Below, one piece after another: positions 11,341 through 20,899 of a stretch of 64,000 nucleotides of DNA. Both the position numbers and the translations under genes were made by a program. The DNA comes from Cinnamomum chago (lineage: Eukaryota; Streptophyta; Magnoliopsida; Laurales; Lauraceae). Positions within the stretch are counted from its first letter, which is position 1, and each line of letters begins with the position of its first letter. A model generated the notes under the pieces. It was not told the DNA's origin. It did no database searches and saw only the letters and a list, made by a program, of their open reading frames with translations. The stretch is from positions 40,039,501 to 40,103,500 of the forward strand of contig CP142461.1 in NCBI GenBank assembly GCA_038049695.1, written 5' to 3'.

Positions 11341-13058
11341 TCTTTTGTCAAGCTTTTGACAAGATATAACTATTAGATTCAAGAAGTAGATGGTTTAACC
11401 AAGTGAGGGTTAACTTCAAGGAAAGGATTAGATTCATTTAACTATAAAGCTCATATGATCAAATTACCAAAAGAGAGCTAGGTCTAATGGGAGAAGCAAT
11501 CATGGATATCAATTGAAATAAACATATCAATTGAGATTAAAGGATATGACTATTAACATAATCACTCTAAAATGGATTTAAAAGTATAACTATTATGAGA
11601 AATCCAAATTAGAGCTATCCATGATGCAATAGGGTTTACTCAAACATAGCATCAATCAATATAACTTATGAAAATCATATGCTATGTAAGTTTTGAAATC
11701 ATTTCATTCAAACAATAAATATGACTATTAATGTGCAAGAATGAGTGAAATGAAATTCAATCATGAAGCCAACCTCAACTAATAACCAACCAATATTATG
11801 AACATATAAACATGGTGGTCATGATATATACCTATATGAGCAAAAGAGGTGGCAACATGAGCATTATGATGCTAATGGTGTGAGACATGGAATGATCATA
11901 TTACTTATCAAGTTTAGTCCAATGCACACAAGGTCTATCACATACACAAGATAAGATATCAATTGGATATGAAATCAATGGAAAGTTATACCAAATGAAA
12001 CCAATTGAATGTGATAACATGAGTAAAAGCAAGGATGTGATAAACTACCATCAAGCATCATAAATGCATATTCATCACTTTTAATGATATTCCTAAAGAG
12101 CATAGTGATGAGCAAGGCAAATTGCAATGCAAAAGGATAAAGCTTTGTAATGCATGCAATTTCCAAAGTGTCTAGATCATATGAATTCAACACTAAGAAA
12201 TCCATCAAACAAGAGATATAACTATGAAATACAAGTAATGGATTTCAAAAAGGTTCATATGATCAAGAACACTAATATGAGGTTGAAACATGTATAAGGA
12301 TGATATCAAGAGAATACACATGAATCAACATCATAACCATCCACAAAGAAATGACTATTAGGCATAGAGGATGGATTTGGGTTCTAGTATGGTTTTTACA
12401 AATACTACCAATATCACAACCATACATGGAACCAATTGTCATTTGCATATAAAAAGAATAACTAAATAAGCAAAGATGCAAACAACATACATTTCCATTT
12501 CTAAAGATAATACAACCAAAAGAAAAGGAAATGAGAATCATGGAACATGCTTTGATGAATCTAACTAATGAAGTTATAGAGCATTTCCAATCAATTTTCA
12601 ACATGTATATTAAAAGATATAACTTAATTGAAACACATACAAGTTGAATTTTCAATACAATGATTTTCCATATACAAGTATAACTTAGAAGTCCATGGAA
12701 AAACTTGAATTGAGTCAAATCATTTGTTCAAATAGTCTTACAAATGATTCAACAACAATTGATCATGAATAAATCTAGCTATGAAAGCTTTTAACATCAC
12801 AATCAATTAATCATGTAAAGAAATGCAATGCAAGGCATATGAGTGCAAAAAGCAAATCAAACATGATGAAATTATAATCAAGAGATTTTGAAAACCATGA
12901 AGTGTAACTTAGAATGGTGTATGAAAACAAAATCAATTGATCATAAAAAAACAATGCATCTTAAGAAATGTAACTAAGAGAGAACAAAATGCAAAGCAAC
13001 ATGACCAACAAAAGGATTTAACTTAAAAAGCATAGGTTGGTCAATGAGGTCCAAGACC
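10738..13058. other. Non-coding AT-rich internal region of the Sirevirus
   Basis: No pol-like protein is seen on either strand. The sequence is AT-rich and carries a loosely repeated ATAACTATTA-type motif (for example near 11366, 11546, 11585, 11727 and 12225), whose spacing is irregular. ORFs here look spurious. Confidence 0.7.
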
Positions 13059-14615
13059 CTAAGGTTTGACTAGGTAAATGACTTTAGGAATCCACCTAAG
13101 GTCTTGGGAGGGTTGAACTTTGAGGTCTATTTTGGGCTTCTCACCAACTATAGGAGATTTAATTTGATAAATTTTCAATTTAAACTTATCACCATGATAT
13201 TTAGATTTTACTAAATTTGGCTTAGAATGGTGATTAGTCTTTTGAAGTTGGTGAGTTTGATTCTTAGGGGATTGCTTCACTTTTCTTTTCTTCTTACTTT
13301 CTCCCTTTACTTGACTTTTGAAATTTAGATTTAACTTTGTAAATTTCTTCAAAAGTTCTTTTATGTTTTGACTTAAGGGAGGTAGGTTGAGAAGCTTTTT
13401 GTTAATAGATTCTTTGATTTTTGGTTTAACTTGTTTAATCCTTTTAGAATCTATCTTGGGAGACTCCTTGTTAATTGGTTTCACTTGTTTAAGCTTTATG
13501 GAGTCTTCCTTGGTTTTTAGTGTCTTACCCTTCAAGTTTGATTTTCCATTTTTGAGTTCAAAGATGGGTTTGGACACATTGCTCCTTCTTAGTTTGCACT
13601 CAAACCTAAAGTGTCCTTCAATGCCACAATAATTACATTTAGACATGGGCAAAGAAGTGTGAGTGCTAGAGAATGAGGACTCACATTTCACAAAAGTGTT
13701 GGTGAATTTAGGGTCATAAGATATATTCCTATTAAATCCAATACCCGTCCTATCTCCATGAGATTTACCCAATTTGAATAATTTTTCAAGTTTCTCTTCA
13801 CTTTGGGTAAACTTGCACTCATACTTTTGTTTATTGTTTTCAAGTTGAGTGACTTTGGTTATAAGGATTGAATTTTCATTTTTAACTTTTGAAAGTTCAT
13901 ATTCAATTTCCTTATATTTGCTTAGCTCTTCATTGGCAAGTTTTAATTCATGTTTAAGTTCATTAACAATATTAGATCCAAGTTCTTGTGATTTTAACTT
14001 ACTTTTAATCAACTTGGCTTCTAAGTTGTTAAAGTCTTTATCTTGTTTTTTAATTGTATCTCTTAGGTTCAAATTTTCATTTGTAAGCTCATCACAATTT
14101 ATCTTAATCTCATTTAATTCGTTTTGAGTATTAGATAAATTTTCCTTAGAGATAGTCAATTTAGATTCAAGATTGTTAAAGTCTTTATCTTGCCTTTGTA
14201 ATTGATCTCTTAGCTTTAAATTTTCCTTATTGACATTATCATAACCCATCTTTAATTCTTTTAGCTCATCTTGAATGTTAGATAGATTATTTAAAGAGAT
14301 CATGAACTTAGAGTCTAGGCATTTTATCACTTCTTCTTTCTCTCTAAGCTCATTTTTTGAAGAGTTTAGCTCTTTGGTTAGATTCATAGATTCTTCTCTT
14401 AAACTTTTGTTTCTTTTATCAAGCTTTGAAGATAATGTATATAATTCATTATAGGCTTGTTGAAGATCATCTTCATCATACTCATTTTCTTCCTCTTTTG
14501 AATCAAATTGATATTCATTTAATTTAGAGTTTGAATCTCCATAAGATGGAAGAATGAGGGGTCTAGAAGAATCTACAAAGTCTAGCCTAGTGGAGTCCAT
14601 TCTAAAGATTTTCAA
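13059..14615 (-). CDS. Gag-like protein of the Sirevirus: coiled coil plus CCHC knuckle
   Basis: This 518-aa ORF starts about 100 bp from the primer-binding site. It opens with an acidic stretch, then a long coiled coil (about residues 40-280, rich in N, L, K and E heptads), then a zinc knuckle CNYCGIEGHFRFEC (CX2CX4HX4C) near residue 330, and ends in a very basic Lys-rich tail. This matches the C-terminal half of Sirevirus/Copia Gag; the usual UBN2-type head is not recognisable. It is presumably an RNA-binding particle protein. It is the only protein in the element. Confidence 0.8.
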   Translation of the reverse strand: MKIFRMDSTRLDFVDSSRPLILPSYGDSNSKLNEYQFDSKEEENEYDEDDLQQAYNELYTLSSKLDKRNKSLREESMNLTKELNSSKNELREKEEVIKCLDSKFMISLNNLSNIQDELKELKMGYDNVNKENLKLRDQLQRQDKDFNNLESKLTISKENLSNTQNELNEIKINCDELTNENLNLRDTIKKQDKDFNNLEAKLIKSKLKSQELGSNIVNELKHELKLANEELSKYKEIEYELSKVKNENSILITKVTQLENNKQKYECKFTQSEEKLEKLFKLGKSHGDRTGIGFNRNISYDPKFTNTFVKCESSFSSTHTSLPMSKCNYCGIEGHFRFECKLRRSNVSKPIFELKNGKSNLKGKTLKTKEDSIKLKQVKPINKESPKIDSKRIKQVKPKIKESINKKLLNLPPLSQNIKELLKKFTKLNLNFKSQVKGESKKKRKVKQSPKNQTHQLQKTNHHSKPNLVKSKYHGDKFKLKIYQIKSPIVGEKPKIDLKVQPSQDLRWIPKVIYLVKP

Positions 14616-14695
14616 AAAAGCACAACTCTAGGGTTTTAACTCTAGGTTTTTACACCTAATCAAGAGTTCCAAACACTTGATCCTAAGGGATAGAG

Positions 14696-14713
14696 CACTT
14701 GTCTCTGATACCA
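14696..14713 (-). promoter_or_regulatory. Primer-binding site of the Sirevirus (initiator-Met tRNA type)
   Basis: Read on the minus strand, TGGTATCAGAGACAAGTG starts two bases inside the 5' LTR. Plant Copia elements primed by initiator tRNA-Met use TGGTATCAGAGC, so the first 11 bases match. Confidence 0.9.
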
Positions 14714-14715
14714 AT

Positions 14716-16468
14716 TGAAAGTCCACGAGGATCCTAACCCTAGAGGGGGGGGTGAATAGGGTGAGCTACAACTATGACTAATTATGACCAATTTTAACTT
14801 CTTAGCATAAACTAGTCACATGTGATGATTAACAAACAAAATGCGGAAGCTAATACAAATACAATCACCACATAGCATGCACCACAACACCAATGTTTAT
14901 AGTGGTTCGGCCTCAATGCCTACATCCACTACCGGCTTGTGAATCCAATCACCCCACCGGATTTCCACTATTTATGCTTTTAACTAGGCTAAGCAATAAC
15001 CCTTACAAAATGCTTTTTAAAGGCTAAGCAATAACCCTACAAGATGCTTTTTAAAGGCTAAGCAATAACCTTACAAGATGCTTTTCAAAGGCTAAGCAAT
15101 AACCTTACAAGATGTTTTTCAAAGGCTAAGCAATAACCTTTACAAAGTTGATTTCTCAAAGAAGGTGTCTTTCCAAAAGATCACTCTAAGAGATTACAAT
15201 TTAAGCTCATATGAAATTGCCTCTTGAATAGGCTAATATGAAAGTTTAATACAAATTACAAACATACACTTAAAACAAGCTAAAGTGTGTGCACAAGTGT
15301 ATGAGTGTGTTTCTTCAATCAATCTTAACAAAGAAGCTCTTAAATGAATGCATGATGCATTTTAAAATCAAAGCTTATAAAATGATGATTGAAGAGAAAA
15401 CTAATCACATGTGAAATTCAAACAACTTTAATAAATGAACTAAACAAGTTGTATGAATGTAAAAGTCTAAGAAAGCATGTGATTTAGTTAAGAGAGTTTG
15501 CAAACTAATCTAATTTACCAAGGAAGATATTGAGTTTGCAAAACAACTCTTTATAGGCTTGAAATCATGCATAAATGAAAATACCAAGGATTTGAACATG
15601 CATGAATTTCATTTGAATGGAAATCAAAATAACTTAGAAGATGTACCTTTTAAATACTCATGAGTTTGATTTCCAAATAGCCCTCTAGCCTTTCCAACTT
15701 CTTCCCCTTTCTTTGGCTCCAAAATGCTCTCAAAAGTTCATAGTTCAAGCCTTGAAAAAGGTTGGAAATGAATGGACTTTATAGCCAAAAAGTTGCCAAC
15801 GGCTAGTTCTCGGTCGACCTAGACACAGGTCTCGGTCGACCGAGAAAGCACAACGGTCATATTTCTGACCGTTGGCCTGAAACAGTTCAAAAACTGTCCA
15901 TTTGCCCTGCAGTGTTCTCGGTCGACCGAGACACAGGGCTCGGTCGACCGACGACACTGTCGGGCGAGTCCCTGGGCCAAAATTCCAACTTTTTCCATTT
16001 TCAAAGTTTTTCTTTGGTGGATCTTTTGGCCACTAAATCAAGCTTAAATAACATGTTTTAAGGTATTCTAAGATGTTTAAAAACATGAGAAACACAAAGC
16101 CTAAAAAGATTCACAAGATTAAAACCAAAGGCTAGCTTGATTTGAATACAACTCTTTTCAAATGAAATTGCATACAAAATGATTCTTTTTGTGAAGAATG
16201 TATGCAAGACTTAAACCTAAATACACAAGATGATTTTCCAAATGTAGTGCACAAGGAAATAGGTTTTCAAAAGAGTTTTGGGTTCTAAAACCAATGCATC
16301 CAAGTTTAAAACCAAAACATGCATAAAACAAAAGCTTTTCCAAATCTTAAAAGCTATGCATGGGTAAAACTAGATTTCAAGATATTTTAAATCAATGCAT
16401 GTGTGTGAATTCAAATGATGCCAATATGCAAATGCATCCACCAAATTGCAAAAACAAAATACCTAACA
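14716..16468 (-). repeat. 5' LTR of the Sirevirus (right copy)
   Basis: It is nearly identical to 8972-10724 (about two base differences seen). It carries the same 34-bp tandem units (about 14985-15144) and palindrome cluster (15808-15952). ORFs in it duplicate those of the left copy and are not genes. Confidence 0.95.
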
Positions 16469-19400
16469 CCTTCTACCAGTATGTCCAGGGAGGAAAAGAA
16501 TACTGTGGCCATGCAAGAGGAGCTGAAGGGTTTCTTTGCAGGTACCAGTAGTATTTGTTCTGATACCGCACTGCGGAGAGATCTTGCTGTTTACCTCACA
16601 TATTGGCTTGGTGAGGCTATTTTCACTGGAGGAGATGGGACGCACATCCGGCCGCATTGTATTTTTCCGGCTTGTCAGATGGCGTTTGGAGAACAGCTAG
16701 CTTTGGTGCCAGCTTTATACTCCTATTTGTGCACTGAACTGCAGGCAGCTGCTTTCTTGGTCCGGCTTGGGCAACCCATGAACAGGGTATTTTCCGCCCA
16801 TATTTTCTATTCGTGGTTTGTATACCACTGTCCCGGCTTCCATCGGCTGGGTGTTGCGCAGGACGACGACCCTTTGATGATTCGATTGGCTAAGGGAAAA
16901 GCCGTAGTCGAATCTCTTTTGTTTGCCCGCATGAGGATCCGACGATTCAGAGACGTCGAGATGGGGCAGTCTTCAGTGAAGCTTTCTCCGGAGTTGCGGA
17001 AAAAGGCTTTTGATTTTGGTGCCTCCCGCGACTCTACCAGGGCAGGATCTGGAAGGCACTACTCCTTGACGAATGCAGAAAAGGAGTGGCTTTTTAGCAT
17101 ACGAGTCGGCACGATGGTATATCGTAGACATCTTTTTGTGGATATCCAACCGTATGTGCCTTCCCGCTTTGCGCTGCAGCTGGGCTTTTCTCAAGGCGTT
17201 GTTGGAGCGCCTTCAAGCATGGTGAAGCGCTTTGGAAGTTTGCAGGATGGGAGAAACACATGGGCTTTCTATAGTGCTGAGGACACTACTTCCATGATTT
17301 CCTATCCTGTACTGCCGACTTCCCGGACTGCCGGTTTCATGAAGTGGTTCGTGGAGAGCTTCATGGCATACCGGGGTCTTTCCAAGAGGGAGCTAGATGT
17401 GAAGCTGTCATCTGGAAAGGGCCTTGGAAAATTAGATGGCGTCCGGTGGGAGGAAGTTTGGGCCTTCCTTTCCGGAGAGAAGCACAAGATAGGCTTTCTC
17501 GGTGACCAGGGCGTCATTGGCTCTGAGGCTGCTCGGGAAATACTTGATGAAGCTATAGAGCAGCTAGAACAGGAGGAAGCCGAACTTGATGCTTGGATGC
17601 AAGCCGCATAGAGGCGAGCTTCCGTGGAGTCTACTGGCAAGAGCAGGCCATCCAGTGAGGAGTCAAGCGAGAGACCAGACTCTGATGATGGGGCAGGTTC
17701 TTCTAAGAAGAGAACTCGCCGAAGTAAGAGGAAGAGGAGTCAGCATCACAATAAAGACTCTTCTGATAAAGAAGTTCCTCTTACTATCAATGAGGAGGTG
17801 CCCGAGGTTGCTGAGGAGCCTCCGGAAAAAAAAGAGCCGAGAAGAAGATACCGTTGGTGGAGGTATGTTTCCACTTCTCTCTGTTCGCTTTCATGGTATT
17901 TTCCATATTTTGATTTGCTTCTGCTTCTGCTTTTTTTTTTTTTTTTTTTTAGCAGAAGAGGAAGACTTGGCGATCCCTGATGTTGTAACCGATGAGAGGA
18001 CGCCTGACCCTGTGGAGACGCCAGAAGACAAACCAAGGGACTCTGAAATGAATGCAGAATCTCCAATTGGTATTACTTTTTCCGCTTTCTTTTCTTTTTT
18101 GTCTGTGACTTGATTTGCTAACACACATTTTTTTTTTTGTATCAGCTGATTTATCACAGGATTCCAACGACTTTGAACCATCGATGGACGCCAGTGTTGA
18201 CGATATTTCCGATGAGTTCATGGAGAAGGAAAGCATTCCGCCAATCGTTGAAGAAGGTACTTTCATAGTAATAACCCTGATAGTGATTTTTAACAGGATC
18301 ATATTCATACCTTTTTGTGTTTGGCAGATTTTGAAGTGACAGAAGAGAGTCCATCGCTTCCTTCAGAGCCAGAGCCAGGGATGCCAGAAGTTGACCCAGT
18401 AATTGGGACTCCTCCAGCCAATTCTGACGCAGCAGAGGCAAGACCTCATGTTAAGATTCCTTCTCCAGCGGCCCCTATTGGAAAGTGTTCTGTTGTTACT
18501 CTTCCGATGGGACATGACTTGGGCAGCCAATCGACAGAGAAGGATGAGTCTTCATCTGGCCCATCTATTCAGTATGCGAAGAAGGTGGTGATGCGGGTTT
18601 TGAGTTCTTGGATTGAGACCCTCCTTTCTGGACACTTGGATGTTGCACGTAGCAAGATTCCGCATGTGAAGGAGATCCTCAAAGATGCTGAGGAAGATAT
18701 TGGTCTGGATGTTACGGACGCCCGGGCGATCGTTGATAGGATCATTGCATTAGGCGACAGGTGGTTTGAGACCATCAGCTATCCTGATGACCAGTTCTTC
18801 CAAGAGATGTTCCTGAACCCTGCTGAGAAGGCTCAATCGGAATTGAAAGAGACTGCACAGGGCAGGAAGCAGCTGGTTCGGGAGAGGAACCGAGCGGAGT
18901 TAGACATCATCAGGCTGCAGTATGACCTTAGCATCCTTGATGGAGAGGTTGAGGAGGCAAGGAAGCATCTCGAACACTTAAAAGCCCAAGTCGCCAATAC
19001 GTGGACCGCCATAACAGAGGCTCGTGACAGGGAGAGTGCTTTGATTTGCCAAGTTGCAGAGGCCGATCAGATTCTCAATAGGAAGGCTAGAGAGAATGAA
19101 CGATGGCAGACTGCTCGGGATAATCTTCCTGGTGTAGCAGAAGGGATAGAGCCTTCTCCAGCTACTCATGGCAGATTCTTGAAGAAACGTGCCTTGGAGA
19201 CTCTGACGGATGAAGCCAAGAGTTTGCTTGAGGAGCTGAAAGCTTGGCTGGAGAGCATTTTTGGCTGAGGCCCTGTTTTTTTTTTTTTTACAGAAACTCT
19301 TTCTCTCTTTTTATATACCACATGTATTTTTTTTTGTATACATTTGTAGTGCTTGTGAACACTTTTCTTTTCTTCTTTTTTTTTTGGTACCACATGTATT

Positions 19401-19514
19401 TTTGGTACTTTTTTTTTGTTTTCCCTACGCTCACTCAAATATTGTGATTAAAGTGATTGCTAAATGGGATGTGATCAAAACTTTGTCATTTTGTGAGAAA
19501 TCTTTTGACAAATG

Positions 19515-20105
19515 ATTGTTTTGGCATGGGAGCCAGTTTTTGAGACATGTTTTGGCATGGGAGCCAGATTTTGTTTACGGCATGAAAGCCAATTTTTGGG
19601 TGGCATCTATAGCCGGATTTGGGTTTATGGCATGAGAGCCAAAATTTTGGATGGCGTGGAAGCCGAAATTTTGAGGTGGCGTGGAAGCCGATTTTGGTGG
19701 CGTGAAAGCCAAATTTTGGGATGGCATGAGAGCCAATTTTTTTTTTTTGAGATGGCATGAAAGCCGAATTTTGAGGTGGCATGAAAGCCGATTTTGGTGG
19801 CGTGAAAGCCAAATTTTGGGATGGCATGAGAGCCAATTTTTTGAGATGGCATGAAAGCCGAATTTTGAGGTGGCATGAAAGCCGATTTTTTGGAGTGGCA
19901 TGAAAGCCGGTTTTTGTGGTGGCATGAAAGCCGATTTTGGTGGCGTGAAAGCCAAATTTTGGGATGGCATGAGAGCCAATTTTTTGAGATGGCATGAAAG
20001 CCGGATTTTTTTTTTTGAAAACCGAATTTTGTTTTGTTGGCATGGAAGCCGAATTTTGATTTTTGGCATAAAAGCCGAGTTTTTGGCGTGAAAGCCAGGT
20101 TTTTG
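19515..20105. repeat. Array of GGC-N6-GCC mini-hairpins in the Tat element
   Basis: About 20 units of 20-30 bp have the form TGGCATGAAAGCCGATTTT, with variants CGTG and GAGA in the middle. Each keeps GGC and GCC six bases apart, so each can form a tiny stem. The same theme (GGCGTTTATAGCC) occurs three times in each LTR near 3538-3600 and 31606-31668. Long ORFs on the minus strand are by-products of the repeat. Confidence 0.75.
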
Positions 20106-20117
20106 GTTTTCAAAAAA

Positions 20118-20520
20118 TGCAAGTATCGACTAAAAGTCGCCTCCCTGCTGAATGGTATTGCAAGTATCGATGGAATGTCGCTTCCTTGCTCATTCGGTTG
20201 CGAGTATCGATGGAATGTCGCCTCCTCGCGGATTTGGGTGCAAGTATCGATGGGATGTCGCTTCCTTGCTTTTGTCTTCAAAAATTTTTTTGTTTTGTGG
20301 GTACCGATGGAATGTCGCTTCCCCACGATTTTTTAAGTTTGAGGTTTTTTCGAACCTTTGTTTTGTTTTTTGTTTGTTTTGAAATTTGGGTTGTGGATAT
20401 CAATTGGAACGTTGCGTCTCCACGATTTTTGAAATTTTGAGGTTTTGGAAGTATCGAATGGGGTTCGCATCCTTCCGATTTTGGGTTTTGCAAGTATCGA
20501 CTGAACGTCGCTTCCCTGCG
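20118..20520. repeat. Eight tandem hairpins with covarying stems (family H2)
   Basis: Copies start near 20119, 20160, 20200, 20240, 20297, 20394, 20450 and 20490. All follow one plan of 30-31 nt: a 5-bp outer stem, TAT (TAC in one copy), a 4-bp inner stem, a 5-6-nt loop, the inner stem strand, four bases, the outer stem strand. Outer stems are GCAAG/CTTGC (twice), GCGAG/CTCGC, GTGGG/CCCAC, GTGGA/TCCAC and GGAAG/CTTCC; two copies have one mismatch (GCAAG/CCTGC). Inner stems are CGAC/GTCG, CGAT/GTCG, CAAT/GTTG and CGAA/TTCG. Pairing is kept while sequence changes, strong evidence for a folded element. It lies between the antisense gene's stop and the end of integrase. Confidence 0.8.
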
Positions 20521-20899
20521 GTTTTTTGAAAAACCATTTTTTTGTTTAAAGACACGAGGGTCGTAAATTTTGACTCAAAACCATTTTGGTGGTAAAAGTC
20601 GGGGTGGACTAGGGCTGAAGTCCCTAGGTCCTGATTTTGTTTCAAACCAAGAATTTTGGGTTCAAGGATCGAAAATTTTGGTCAAGTTTGGGAAGAGGCT
20701 CCTAAACTTGGATTTTTGGATTTGCTTTTTTTTTTTGAACAATGAAACGATGAAAGAGACATTGTTTTGAGGGTTTTTTTATTTTTTTAGAAATTTCAAC
20801 AAGAGGATGAATATTCCAAAAGGAGTGGGTTTGAAGAGCAGATACCTGGGAATAGGCTTTGGCCGTGCAGGCGTCGCTCTGACCCGATGGAAGAAGCCT
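20521..20899. other. Non-coding segment after the hairpin array
   Basis: This T-rich segment lies downstream of the integrase end of pol. No conserved feature was recognised. Confidence 0.5.

Larger units (their letters stand above)
8972..16468 (-). mobile_element. Non-autonomous, gag-only Sirevirus (Ty1/Copia, Maximus/SIRE type), 7.5 kb
   Basis: Two LTRs of 1753 bp (8972-10724 and 14716-16468) start TGAAAGTCC and end CCTAACA, with target duplication CCTTC at 8967-8971 and 16469-16473. They differ at only about two positions, so insertion is very recent (well under 0.1 million years at usual rates). The internal region has an initiator-Met-type primer site, a gag-like ORF and several polypurine motifs, but no reverse transcriptase, RNase H or integrase, so it depended on a helper. 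LTR palindromes and multiple PPTs are Sirevirus hallmarks. It resembles the TR-GAG class. It lies inside the Tat element's antisense gene. Confidence 0.92.
7125..19268 (+). pseudogene. Antisense spliced plant-mobile-domain gene inside the Tat element, split by a Sirevirus
   Basis: On the strand opposite to gag-pol lies a gene-like unit. It has a short first exon (ATG at 7125, donor GTAAGT at 7135), a T-rich intron to 7884, and a second exon with a plant mobile domain signature near 8710-8790 (FIVTNGEIGFSLKELSAITG then LPILGELYEEF). After the 7.5-kb Sirevirus (8972-16468) come more PMD-like sequence, an acidic and basic low-complexity part, GT-AG introns at 17863-17952, 18070-18145 and 18257-18327, and a coiled-coil exon ending at 19268. 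PMD proteins (MAIN/MAIL family) are host nuclear proteins also known from plant transposons, and antisense extra ORFs are known in Tat-type elements. In this copy it is broken by the insertion and about one further interruption. Its role is unknown. Confidence 0.75.

Noticed and set aside
19486-20326. Minus-strand ORFs with repeated FHATKIGFHA-like text
   Set aside because: They follow the GGC-N6-GCC tandem array; all frames are open because of the repeat, with no start context or domain.
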